From a virus: a DNA stretch of 38,494 nucleotides. Shown here piece after piece: positions 25,365 through 31,270 of the stretch (positions are counted from its first letter, which is position 1; each line of letters opens with the position of its first letter). Under the pieces are notes generated by a model that worked only from the letters and a program-made list of their open reading frames with translations, did not search any database and was not told the DNA's origin. Position numbers and translations under genes: made by a program. The DNA lies in IMG/VR virus record IMGVR_UViG_3300030688_000063, positions 1 to 38,494 of that record, one strand, 5' to 3'.

Positions 25365-25775
25365 ATGAGCACCGAAACCGAGATTAGCGAACTACGCGAG
25401 CGCATGGGCCGCGCTGAGCACCAGTTAGACGTCGGGGGCGATCGGTTTAAAGAGGTATCGGAGGCGTTAAACGGGCTCGCCTCTGCGGTGACTGAGATCA
25501 AGGAGCACCTAGGGCGGCAAGATAGTTCTAGCGCTGAGATTAAATCTTCGATTGAAGGAATCGTCGGCATGTGGGAAGGCGGGGCGCGCTGGGGCCGAGG
25601 GTTTTGTAAAGCGGCGCGCACTTATGAATGGGCTGTGACCTGGCTGCTATCTAAAAAAGGTTTAGCGACTTTAGGTATCATAGCGCTTGTCCATTATCTG
25701 ACCTTTCAAACCCTACCCGTATGGGCGACTTGGGCGATGAAAGGATATGCGTTGCTTGAAAAATTTGCAGGGTAA
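25365..25775 (+). CDS. Coiled-coil membrane protein ahead of the holin
   Basis: The 136-residue protein has an N-terminal coiled coil (about 3-70: SELRERMGRAEHQLDVGG, LNGLASAVTEIKEHLGR) and one hydrophobic helix at about 97-118 (KGLATLGIIALVHYLTFQTL). This arrangement recalls XhlA-type or antiholin proteins next to holins. The gene lies three bases before the holin gene. Role in lysis timing is inferred from context. Confidence 0.68.
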   Translation: MSTETEISELRERMGRAEHQLDVGGDRFKEVSEALNGLASAVTEIKEHLGRQDSSSAEIKSSIEGIVGMWEGGARWGRGFCKAARTYEWAVTWLLSKKGLATLGIIALVHYLTFQTLPVWATWAMKGYALLEKFAG

Positions 25776-25777
25776 TC

Positions 25778-26080
25778 ATGACTACACCACTGGGTAATCT
25801 TCCTACACCGCCAACGGTAACGCGACGTGGCTTCCGGCTGCGTTTAGTTGATGACTGGCGCGAGTGCTGGAAATATGGTTCGATCCATATCGCCGCCACC
25901 TTCGCCGGTCTTTACCTAGCCGTGCCGCGGCTGCTACCCTCCTTGGCGGACCAGTGGCCGAACGTGGCGCCATTTGTCATGCGCTTTTTCCCGCACGCCG
26001 ATGGATCTGTCGCCCCCGCTATCGGCTCTCTGCTGATTATTCTGGCCCGTGTTTTAACTTTTGACCGAAGAGGTGAGTAA
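25778..26080 (+). CDS. Holin (phage holin family)
   Basis: The 100-residue protein carries the RLVDDWRECWKYGSIHIAAT opening typical of one phage holin family. It has a hydrophobic helix (about 36-52, with AATFAGLYLAVPRLLPSLA) and a second one at about 78-92 (APAIGSLLIILARVL), ending in DRRGE. It would pierce the inner membrane so that the endolysin reaches the wall. The stop TAA overlaps the endolysin start (TAATG). Confidence 0.82.
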   Translation: MTTPLGNLPTPPTVTRRGFRLRLVDDWRECWKYGSIHIAATFAGLYLAVPRLLPSLADQWPNVAPFVMRFFPHADGSVAPAIGSLLIILARVLTFDRRGE

Positions 26081-26727
26081 TGGCTGTCATTAATCCGAAT
26101 TTAGTAGGCGGTACGAATATCACGGCTTTCCTCGATATGATCGCTTCAAAAGCCAGTGAAGGCACGGCAAGCAGCCCAGTTACGGCTAACGACGGCTACG
26201 ACGTAATTGTGTCGGGCATCAACGGCCATAACATTTTCACGGATTATAGCCAGCACCCTTTCGCCTCCGGCCGTGCGCCGGTCGTCGTGAATCACGCAGG
26301 CTTGACCTCTACGGCCAGTGGCCGGTACCAGTTTCTGGTAAAAGACTGGCTGGCCTATAAAGCGCTGCTATCCTTGCCGGACTTCAGCCCTCTATCTCAA
26401 GATAAATGGGCTATCCGGCTGATCAAAGAATGCAATGCTATTCCCGCGATTCTGGCCGGCGACTTAGATACAGCTATCGGCCTGTGCGCGCATATCTGGG
26501 CCAGTCTGCCCGGTAATAGTTACGGCCAGCCCGAATCGACGGACGCAGCCTTAGAGGCTGCGGATACTGCGGCCGGCGGGGTAATCGGTGCGCCTGCCGC
26601 CGAATCGGTACCCGAGCCTATGCCGGTACCGGCCGCCACCCCTGAAGGTACCCTGGCGGCTGTCGAAGCGCCTGTACCCGCACCCTCCTTGGTGCAAGAT
26701 GTCGTATCCTTCATTGAAAGGATCTAA
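26080..26727 (+). CDS. Endolysin, GH104-type muramidase with C-terminal tail
   Basis: The 215-residue protein cleaves peptidoglycan. The catalytic domain (about 10-155) shows FLDMIASKASEGT with the probable catalytic Glu at residue 27, GYDVIVSG, FTDYSQHPF, TSTASGRYQFLVKDWLAY and SPLSQDKWAIRLIKECNA. These are characteristic of GH104 phage lysozymes. A Pro/Ala-rich, low-complexity tail of about 60 residues follows (PEPMPVPAATPEGTL). It lacks a signal peptide, so release depends on the holin. Confidence 0.93.
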   Translation: MAVINPNLVGGTNITAFLDMIASKASEGTASSPVTANDGYDVIVSGINGHNIFTDYSQHPFASGRAPVVVNHAGLTSTASGRYQFLVKDWLAYKALLSLPDFSPLSQDKWAIRLIKECNAIPAILAGDLDTAIGLCAHIWASLPGNSYGQPESTDAALEAADTAAGGVIGAPAAESVPEPMPVPAATPEGTLAAVEAPVPAPSLVQDVVSFIERI

Positions 26728-26729
26728 TC

Positions 26730-27035
26730 ATGACGCTGCTTTTATCTCTATTTTCAAGCAAGCTGTTCCTCGGGCTATTGGCCTTGGGTGCCGGTTGCCT
26801 CGGTAGCTGGTTCCACGGCCGCGCTACAGGGGCCGCAGCGGCCACGGCTAAGGCAAGTACGCAGATTGCCCTAGCTAACAGTCAAGCAGCCGCAGCACAA
26901 GGCCAAGCGAAGGCTGCACAGGCCGTAACAGCCGATGTGCAGAACAGTGTAGCGGCGCAAAAAGCGACAACCGCTATCCCTGATGCATCGATCGATGCTG
27001 ACTTAAGCGCCATGGGCGAACTGAGGAAAGACTAA
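26730..27035 (+). CDS. Inner-membrane spanin (Rz-like)
   Basis: The 101-residue protein has an N-terminal membrane helix (about 8-28, FSSKLFLGLLALGAGCLGSW). A long Ala/Gln-rich coiled coil follows (ATAKASTQIALANSQAAAAQ). This is the plan of i-spanins, which span the periplasm and fuse inner and outer membranes. It lies right after the endolysin and its stop overlaps the lipoprotein gene by one base (TAATG). Confidence 0.82.
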   Translation: MTLLLSLFSSKLFLGLLALGAGCLGSWFHGRATGAAAATAKASTQIALANSQAAAAQGQAKAAQAVTADVQNSVAAQKATTAIPDASIDADLSAMGELRKD

Positions 27036-27265
27036 TGCGCACGCTAATTAGAGTGTTAGTAGCTTGTACAGGACTTGCCCTGGTGTCATGCGCAAGCCAA
27101 GCCCCTCTCATGCTGCCCTCGGCACCCGTGATAATCGATAGCGCCTGTACTTGGCTTTCTCCTATGTCGGCTTCGGCCTCGGATACGATCGAGACACGGC
27201 GCGAGATCGATACTTTTGACCGAGCCTATCGAGCAAACTGCCCTGCTGTAGCGCCGAGCAAATAA
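27035..27265 (+). CDS. Outer-membrane spanin-like lipoprotein (Rz1-like)
   Basis: The 76-residue protein has a signal peptide with lipobox LVSC followed by Ala, so C19 would be lipidated and the +2 Ala favours outer-membrane sorting. The mature part contains SACTWLSPMSASASDTIETR and ends with FDRAYRANCP. It starts at the last base of the Rz-like stop. Together they form a two-component spanin. Rz1 is here a separate frame placed after Rz, not nested inside it as in lambda. Confidence 0.82.
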   Translation: MRTLIRVLVACTGLALVSCASQAPLMLPSAPVIIDSACTWLSPMSASASDTIETRREIDTFDRAYRANCPAVAPSK

Positions 27266-27317
27266 ATCGTGTTATCGTAGCGGCTCTTACCTTATTAACT
27301 TGAACCAAGGAAACAAA

Positions 27318-27755
27318 ATGAGCGATCAGACCGTAACTGGCGAAACCCCGGAAGCCGTACCCGCAGCCGAACCTGTCACCGAAGTATCGACCCCTGAAGT
27401 TGCTGCTACCGCAGAAGCGAGCACTGCGGCCGTCGTCGAAACCCCGGCTGTTCAAGATGCCGTGCAAGCTGAACCCGTCGTCGAAACCCCGGCTGTTCAA
27501 GATGCCGTGCAAGCTGAACCCGTCGTCGAAACCCCGGCTGTTCAAGATGCCGTGCAAGCTGAACCCGTCGTCGAAACCCCGGCTGCGGTGTCCGCTGATC
27601 CGAGTACAACCGGCGTGGTGATTACCCATACCGATCACGACGAAGCTACGGACTTGGCCGCAGAAGTGGAAAGCCATATCAAGACGGCTTACGACGACGC
27701 CGGCGCGGAAGTACACGCCTTGTGGGCGCGCCTGAAGGAACTGCTGCATCTGTAA
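27318..27755 (+). CDS. Acidic repeat protein at the end of the late operon
   Basis: The start is the ATG at 27318 behind AAGGAAACAAA; an upstream TTG at 27300 is less likely. The 145-residue product is very rich in Glu, Val, Ala, Pro and Thr. It holds three perfect copies of VVETPAVQDAVQAEP plus a fourth partial copy, encoded by a 45-bp DNA repeat. The C-terminal 55 residues (ATDLAAEVESHIKTAYDDAG, WARLKELLHL) look helical and folded. The function is unknown. It lies after the spanins and before the strong terminator. Confidence 0.72.
   Translation: MSDQTVTGETPEAVPAAEPVTEVSTPEVAATAEASTAAVVETPAVQDAVQAEPVVETPAVQDAVQAEPVVETPAVQDAVQAEPVVETPAAVSADPSTTGVVITHTDHDEATDLAAEVESHIKTAYDDAGAEVHALWARLKELLHL
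27432..27585 (+). repeat. 45-bp tandem repeat (3 full copies plus partial)
   Basis: The unit starts GTCGTCGAAACCCCGGCTG. Full copies begin at 27432, 27477 and 27522, and a partial copy starts at 27567. The copies are identical by eye, which indicates recent expansion by slippage or recombination. The frame is kept because 45 is divisible by three. Confidence 0.95.
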
Positions 27756-27792
27756 AAGTTATCGGGCGCTGAGTTAGGCCCTATTGAAATGG

Positions 27793-27830
27793 AAAGCCCC
27801 GGATACCTGCTAAGGTCCGGGGCTTTTTAA
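27793..27830. terminator. Strong bidirectional terminator between convergent modules
   Basis: AAAGCCCCGGA (27793-27803) pairs with TCCGGGGCTTT (27816-27826), extended inward by ACC/GGT around a bulged T. The right side is followed by TTTTT on the plus strand and the left side begins with AAA, so a poly-U tail exists in both directions. It sits 37 bases after the last plus-strand gene and faces the end of the minus-strand module. Confidence 0.92.
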
Positions 27831-27874
27831 CGGACATTACTCCGTCGTGTGCATGGCATCCTCCGCCTGGTAGA

Positions 27875-27888
27875 GATAAGGCCTTATC
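27875..27888. promoter_or_regulatory. Perfect 14-bp palindrome in the convergent intergenic gap
   Basis: GATAAGGCCTTATC is its own reverse complement. It lies in the roughly 115-base stretch between the terminator and the first minus-strand stop, where no gene is seen. It could be a protein-binding site or just a small hairpin. The gap holds nothing else that I can name. Confidence 0.35.
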
Positions 27889-27944
27889 GGGCCGGTATGG
27901 AGCGGATAGGACGCTCAGCCTAAGTGCTTTAATTCTAACCTAAG

Positions 27945-28148
27945 TCAATCAGGCCCTTCCGCCAAGTCTAGATTAACGAGAGTCTGCGCGATAGCTTCCT
28001 CTGTTTCCCCGAAGCAAATATAAAAATTTCTGAAGGCTACCCCGATTTGACTCCCCGGAAAGCTAATTGGCTTACCCTCCATAAGAAGCTCAAGGTTACG
28101 CCGGCTAAGCCCGAGGACGATGCTCGACCCGATGGTCGCTTTGATCAT
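27945..28148 (-). CDS. Small hypothetical protein, last gene of the minus-strand module
   Basis: The 67-residue protein is preceded by GGGAGGCGAGTGAA and overlaps its upstream neighbour as ATGA. The sequence IGSSIVLGLSRRNLELLMEG followed by KPISF and NFYICFGETEEAIAQ looks like a folded alpha/beta protein. I recall similar small proteins in many phages but no known function. The neighbouring genes are likewise short accessory genes. Confidence 0.75.
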   Translation of the reverse strand: MIKATIGSSIVLGLSRRNLELLMEGKPISFPGSQIGVAFRNFYICFGETEEAIAQTLVNLDLAEGPD

Positions 28149-28330
28149 TTCACTCGCCTCCCGAACATCAAAGGCCGTGCGGTATAACTCGGTGCAGGTG
28201 CAACTTCCTCAACAGCTTTCAAGGCTTCCAGACGCTTACGCTCGCGCCGGAAAGTCACGCTGATATCCGTCTCAGCACTATTGCGGTATTTGAATTTCGG
28301 GTCTTTCAAGCTTTTCGTGGGGTTAGCCAT
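28145..28330 (-). CDS. Small basic hypothetical protein
   Basis: The 61-residue, Lys/Arg-rich protein has a good CGGAGACAGCC leader. Its stop overlaps the next start (ATGA). It contains a charged helix (TFRRERKRLEALKAVEEV) and a flexible C-terminus. No family is recognised. It could bind nucleic acid, which is inferred from charge alone. Confidence 0.7.
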   Translation of the reverse strand: MANPTKSLKDPKFKYRNSAETDISVTFRRERKRLEALKAVEEVAPAPSYTARPLMFGRRVK

Positions 28331-28341
28331 GGCTGTCTCCG

Positions 28342-28530
28342 TTAAGCGAAATGTTTATTGTGTAGCCGCTCTAATGTCTCGACCTGCTTATCGCTGAGCC
28401 ACGTGAGATCGTTTATAGAGCTAACGCTAAGAAGGCCGCTTACGAAGCCTTGTTCCCAATCGTTTAAATCTTTCGTGCCTAGCAAGCCTTCAAGGCGGGA
28501 AAGCATTTCAGTGGTGCTAACGTGGCGCAT
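28342..28530 (-). CDS. Small helical hypothetical protein
   Basis: The 62-residue protein starts behind a strong GGAGGAATAAACC site. It reads as three helices: STTEMLSRLEGLLG, LNDWEQGFVSGLLS and LSDKQVETLERLHNKHF. The 'WEQGFVSGLLS..LS.KQ...LE.L..KH' pattern is a short motif I have seen in phage small proteins of unknown role. It is tightly packed with its neighbours. Confidence 0.75.
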   Translation of the reverse strand: MRHVSTTEMLSRLEGLLGTKDLNDWEQGFVSGLLSVSSINDLTWLSDKQVETLERLHNKHFA

Positions 28531-28533
28531 GGT

Positions 28534-28740
28534 TTATTCCTCCGGGTGACGGGCTAGCTGATCTGCGGCTAATGCCTCTTCAGCTAGTTTAGCGAGTCTT
28601 GGGCCTTCGAGCCCGGGATTGCGCATGATGCCGATAAGCGCCTGCATAAGCCGTTGATTACTTGCTTCAAGTGCGGTGATCTTGGCTGATTTTTGCAGGC
28701 TACGCACATGGCCTAGCGACCGATTACCGAGTAAGGGCAT
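28534..28740 (-). CDS. Small coiled-coil hypothetical protein
   Basis: The 68-residue protein is preceded by TAGGAGGTTAAT. The middle is a Leu/Ala heptad-like helix (LQKSAKITALEASNQRLMQA) and the C-terminus is another helix (LAKLAEEALAADQLA). A dimerising coiled coil is likely. The function is unknown. The gene begins one base past the stop of the beta-solenoid gene. Confidence 0.7.
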   Translation of the reverse strand: MPLLGNRSLGHVRSLQKSAKITALEASNQRLMQALIGIMRNPGLEGPRLAKLAEEALAADQLARHPEE

Positions 28741-28741
28741 A

Positions 28742-29608
28742 TTAACCTCCTAACCGTGACCGAGCGACCTCGATCAGCAAATGGTATTCTTTGCCAATCT
28801 TGGAATCCGCACCGTGCTTAATATCTACGGCGGCTAAAAATTCAGTATCAGTGCCTAAGAAGCATCCTCGTGTTACTTTTAACCCTGCTTCCGCTTTGAA
28901 TACAGTAAGCGTGCCGTTTTCACTTCCGACTTTGGAAAACCAAATTAAATGCGCATCGCCGTAGATCCATGCATCGCCGGAGATCCGTGCATTGCCGAAG
29001 ATCTGTGCCTTGCCGAAGATCTGTGCCTTGCCGGAGATCTGTGCATCGCCGTAGATCCATGCATCGCCGGAGATCTGTGCATTGCCGGAGGTCTGTACAT
29101 CGCCGTAGATCCAGGTATTGCCGGAGATCTGTGCATTGCTGAAGATCTGTGCATTGCTGAAGATCTGTGCCTTGCCGGAGATCTGTGCATTGCCGGAGAT
29201 CTGTGCATTGCCGGAGATCTGTGCATTGCCGGAGATCTGTGCATTGCTGAAGATCTGTGCCTTGCCGGAGATCTGTGCCTTGCCGGAGATCTGTGCATTG
29301 CCGGAGATCTGTGCATTGCCGGAGATCTGTGCATTGCCGGAGATCTGTGCATTGCCGGAGATCTGTGCATCGCCGGAGATCCAGGCATTGCCGGAGATCT
29401 GTGCATCGCCGTAGATCCGTGCATCGCCGTAGATCCAGGCATCGCCGGAGATCTGTGCCTCAGCACTGAAGTTATCTTCTTTTTCTACAAAACCCCCTAA
29501 ATCCCCGATAGTTACATCCGAGAAAGAAGCCAAGGCTTTAATGCGAAAAAGTTTTACACCGAAAACATTTACTATGAATTCGCTAGTCAGTTCGAATTTT
29601 TTAGACAC
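28742..29608 (-). CDS. Hexapeptide beta-solenoid protein (YdcK-like repeats)
   Basis: I place the start at GTG 29608, since GGAGGAAAGTTATC precedes it; upstream codons lack a ribosome site. The 288-residue product has a short N-terminal domain (about 1-50) with VTIGDLGGFVEKEDNFS. About 29 tandem six-residue units (GNAQIS, GDAWIY, GKAQIF) follow. The protein ends in a C-terminal cap (about 230-288). The repeats match the YdcK-type beta-solenoid, a left-handed helix related to hexapeptide transferases. No catalytic His is obvious. The cellular role in phages is not known to me. Confidence 0.85.
   Translation of the reverse strand: MSKKFELTSEFIVNVFGVKLFRIKALASFSDVTIGDLGGFVEKEDNFSAEAQISGDAWIYGDARIYGDAQISGNAWISGDAQISGNAQISGNAQISGNAQISGNAQISGKAQISGKAQIFSNAQISGNAQISGNAQISGNAQISGKAQIFSNAQIFSNAQISGNTWIYGDVQTSGNAQISGDAWIYGDAQISGKAQIFGKAQIFGNARISGDAWIYGDAHLIWFSKVGSENGTLTVFKAEAGLKVTRGCFLGTDTEFLAAVDIKHGADSKIGKEYHLLIEVARSRLGG
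28955..29464 (-). repeat. 18-bp tandem repeat array encoding the beta-solenoid
   Basis: The plus-strand unit is about GCCGGAGATCTGTGCATT, 18 bp, repeated roughly 29 times with drift toward both ends and near identity in the centre. Most units contain the palindrome AGATCT and nearly all contain GATC. Since no unit has a stop in several frames, long false reading frames appear on both strands here. Confidence 0.93.
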
Positions 29609-29726
29609 GATAACTTTCCTCCAGGATAAGATGGACCAGCACAATAATTAAATACTCAAGCAATGCGCCGTGGTCCTGGCCTCGTAGTCGGATTAGTTCG
29701 ATAAGATTCGCGGCAGGTCGGCTCAT
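29601..29726 (-). CDS. Short hypothetical protein (41 residues)
   Basis: An ATG at 29726 follows GTAGGGGTTAATT and opens a 41-residue frame whose stop overlaps the GTG start of the beta-solenoid gene by 8 bases. The sequence has a basic, helical start (NLIELIRLRGQDHGALLEYL) and a hydrophobic C-terminal stretch (LIIVLVHLIL), possibly membrane-associated. It fills what would otherwise be a gap. The overlap and ribosome site are the support. Confidence 0.6.
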   Translation of the reverse strand: MSRPAANLIELIRLRGQDHGALLEYLIIVLVHLILEESYRV

Positions 29727-29735
29727 AATTAACCC

Positions 29736-29951
29736 CTACTGATCAAGCGCATCAGCGCGCCCGAGTTCAAAAGCAAACCACTCGATACTGGCACTGCGAT
29801 AGCCGTTTGTCTGTAGGCCTGACGCGGCGCTATTCCAGCCCTGTTGATACGCTAGGGCCGACGTAAGGCTGTCGTCCATCAAGGCCAGGAGCAACGGTGC
29901 GAGCCAGGTATGCAATTTAGGTCCGGGGTAAGCGAGATGCAGATGGCTCAT
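29736..29951 (-). CDS. Small hypothetical protein
   Basis: The 71-residue protein starts behind CTGGAGTAATTC and overlaps the upstream small membrane protein by ATGA. It contains LTSALAYQQGWNSAASGLQT, an aromatic-rich helix, and ends IEWFAFELGRADALDQ. The 'AYxxGWxAA..G......NPY' style is common in small phage proteins that resemble ribosome-modulation-factor-like helices, but I cannot assign a function. Confidence 0.72.
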   Translation of the reverse strand: MSHLHLAYPGPKLHTWLAPLLLALMDDSLTSALAYQQGWNSAASGLQTNGYRSASIEWFAFELGRADALDQ

Positions 29952-30070
29952 GAATTACTCCAGGTAATGACGTAGGCCAATCCACCGCCAATGGCGAGTG
30001 CGGCCATAGCACTAAAAACGGCAATCGCAATACCTGCGGCGAGGATGCGTAATGTAGATGTGACGGTCAT
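29948..30070 (-). CDS. Short single-span membrane protein (40 residues)
   Basis: An ATG at 30070 follows TCAGGATAAATC and encodes 40 residues dominated by one hydrophobic helix (LRILAAGIAIAVFSAMAALA, then IGGGLAYVIT). The stop forms an ATGA overlap with the next gene. The start site and coupling support translation. Part of the frame overlaps the C-terminal end of the gene at 30012-30224 in a different frame. The function is unknown. Confidence 0.6.
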   Translation of the reverse strand: MTVTSTLRILAAGIAIAVFSAMAALAIGGGLAYVITWSNS

Positions 30071-30224
30071 GATTTATCCTGATTAGCCAGCGAACTTCAA
30101 ACCCGTTAGCCCGGGCGATAGCGCACCACTGGAAGCGGGCGGTAATCGACGGAAAGCACAGCAGCCCGTTAGGTTTGACGTAGGCGCCAAGCATGCGCGC
30201 CTTGAAAAGGAGATAAGACGGCAT
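30012..30224 (-). CDS. Small hypothetical protein overlapping the membrane peptide
   Basis: The 70-residue frame is basic and Cys-containing (LGAYVKPNGLLCFPSITARF, IARANGFEVRWLIRI) and looks protein-like in its first 50 residues. The last 20 residues lie over the 40-residue membrane protein in another frame. The ribosome site is weak (TGAGCTAAATAAT). It starts five bases after the preceding stop. Both genes may be real with a 59-base overlap. Confidence 0.5.
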   Translation of the reverse strand: MPSYLLFKARMLGAYVKPNGLLCFPSITARFQWCAIARANGFEVRWLIRINHDRHIYITHPRRRYCDCRF

Positions 30225-30229
30225 ATTAT

Positions 30230-30463
30230 TTAGCTCAGAAACGCAGCGATAGCCTTATATGTGTACTTGATGCCCAGGGTTTTGCATGTGTTTTCGATGC
30301 CTCTGCCCTCTTTATTCGCTATGCCTTTAATCAGTCCTGAAGTCATTTTCTCTGCCAAGCTTTCTGGGGTGTAACGCGCCGCGACCATTGCATATTCAGT
30401 GGTTGCGAAAAGGCGCGTGTATTGGGCCGTCAATTCAGCTTGAAATTTCTGGGCGTTATTCAT
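30230..30463 (-). CDS. Small hypothetical protein with structured 5' leader
   Basis: The 77-residue protein is helical at the start (NNAQKFQAELTAQYTRLFAT) and contains TPESLAEKMTSGLIKGIANK near the middle, then NTCKTLGIKYTYKAIAAFLS. I do not recognise a family. It is preceded by AAGGGACAGAGAAA and by copy B of the repeated hairpin leader (30471-30531), suggesting post-transcriptional control shared with the gene at 30550-30813. Confidence 0.75.
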   Translation of the reverse strand: MNNAQKFQAELTAQYTRLFATTEYAMVAARYTPESLAEKMTSGLIKGIANKEGRGIENTCKTLGIKYTYKAIAAFLS

Positions 30464-30470
30464 TTTCTCT

Positions 30471-30531
30471 GTCCCTTGGTCTCGTCAGTGTGCGCTCTAC
30501 GCACAGACCGGTTCCCACCTGTTTCGACCTT
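30471..30531 (-). promoter_or_regulatory. Repeated hairpin leader, copy B
   Basis: On the minus strand the element reads AAGGTCGAAA, a variable 12-base part, then GGTCTGTGCGTAGAGCGCAC and ACTGACGAGACCAA, ending in the ribosome site. TGTGCG-TAGAG-CGCACA forms a perfect 6-bp stem, and GGTC/GACC can close an outer stem. A 34-base core (30476-30509) is identical to the core of copy A at 30826-30859, exactly 350 bp away. Confidence 0.7.
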
Positions 30532-30549
30532 CAAGCGCAGCTGGCAATC

Positions 30550-30813
30550 TCACGGATTGTAGTCATGTGCGTAATTGCCGACTTCGATCACATCAAAACC
30601 ATTGCCGGCAATCGTTTTGTAACCGCCGATGCGCGAAGTAACGTCATTGACAGCATCACGGGCCACGTTGCGTTTCACGCCGCGAGCACGTAGAGCACGG
30701 ACAGCCATTGATTTGCTGAAACAATACTGTACGGCATTCGCACCACGGTAAGCCGGATGGCCGATACGAATTACAGTCTTTTTGTCGTTACTAGCCGCAA
30801 TGATTGTGCTCAT
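30550..30813 (-). CDS. Small hypothetical protein with structured 5' leader
   Basis: The 87-residue protein is basic in the middle (SMAVRALRARGVKRNVARDA) and has an N-terminal strand pair (TVIRIGHPAYRGANAVQYCF). The end, GGYKTIAGNGFDVIEVGNYA, is strand-rich. It might bind nucleic acid, judged from charge only. It follows AAAGGACAAAGATC and copy A of the repeated leader. The family is unknown. Confidence 0.75.
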   Translation of the reverse strand: MSTIIAASNDKKTVIRIGHPAYRGANAVQYCFSKSMAVRALRARGVKRNVARDAVNDVTSRIGGYKTIAGNGFDVIEVGNYAHDYNP

Positions 30814-30820
30814 GATCTTT

Positions 30821-30882
30821 GTCCTTTGGTCTCGTCAGTGTGCGCTCTACGCACAGACCCGCTAAGTGCGGGTTTCGACCTT
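30821..30882 (-). promoter_or_regulatory. Repeated hairpin leader, copy A
   Basis: The same design as copy B. It begins inside the stop codon of the upstream gene, with AAGGTCGAAA, then CCCGC-ACTTA-GCGGG as a first stem. The identical TGTGCG-TAGAG-CGCACA stem follows, then ACTGACGAGACCAAAGGACA before the ATG at 30813. The first stem has a different sequence from copy B yet can still pair there with one mismatch. That favours an RNA-level structure. Confidence 0.7.
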
Positions 30883-31195
30883 TACCCGGCGCGCAACACG
30901 GCAAGGACCTTTTCAGCGCCTACACGATCTATTAAGCGCTGAATTTCGCCCTTTCCCGCTACCACGTAATCGCCTAACGCGGCGATAGTGCTCATGTAAG
31001 GAATCGTACAAACGCGTTTCCCACTATCTCGGTGTGTCACAGAGACTTCGGCGAATTTACCTAGCTGCGTAACCACGAAACGGCATTGAATGTTTTTGAC
31101 GTAAAAGGCGAATGTTGCGAGTTGATCAGCCTCAAGGGTCTTTTGCCCGTCAGGGCCAGCGCACATAAATGTTTTTTTTGCGGTAATTTGGTCAT
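30882..31195 (-). CDS. Hypothetical protein read through an A8 frameshift site
   Basis: The only start with a good ribosome site (CCGGAGTACACGAA) is ATG 31195, giving MTKLPQKK. After CAA AAA AAA the zero frame runs out of protein-like sequence and stops at 31061. The -1 frame continues as TFMCAGPDGQKTLEADQLAT for about 95 residues to 30882 and looks like a real folded protein (FAEVSVTHRDSGKRVCTIPY). Thus the functional product is about 105 residues made by slippage at eight A. Alternatively it starts at ATG 31166 (94 residues) without a ribosome site. The family is unknown. Confidence 0.65.
31172..31179 (-). other. A AAA AAA slippery site in correct -1 phase
   Basis: Eight consecutive A on the coding (minus) strand read CAA AAA AAA CAT in the zero frame. 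Both tRNAs can re-pair perfectly after a one-base backward slip, the textbook A AAA AAA heptamer. Transcriptional slippage on the same run would have the same effect. A sequencing or assembly error in the run cannot be excluded. Confidence 0.55.
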
Positions 31196-31234
31196 TTCGT
31201 GTACTCCGGTAAGGTTGTGTGCTTCAGTAACTAC

Positions 31235-31264
31235 AGAATAGCACATTAACCTTTTTCGTGTAAA
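31235..31264 (-). promoter_or_regulatory. Candidate sigma70 promoter for the small-gene cluster
   Basis: On the minus strand TTTACA (31264-31259) and TATTCT (31240-31235) are separated by 18 bases, close to consensus TTGACA/TATAAT. The region between the methyltransferase stop and ATG 31195 is AT-rich compared with its surroundings. Transcription would start at about 31228 and serve genes leftward. Confidence 0.5.
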
Positions 31265-31270
31265 TTATTT

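Noticed and set aside
28955-29464. Possible CRISPR-like array
   Set aside because: The units are contiguous with no unique spacers, and they encode a hexapeptide protein repeat.
28949-29500. Long plus-strand frames (up to 183 codons) across the 18-bp repeats, and a second minus-strand frame of 173 codons
   Set aside because: The repeat unit has no stop in several frames, so these are by-products. Only the minus-strand frame from 29608 has a ribosome site and non-repetitive folded ends.
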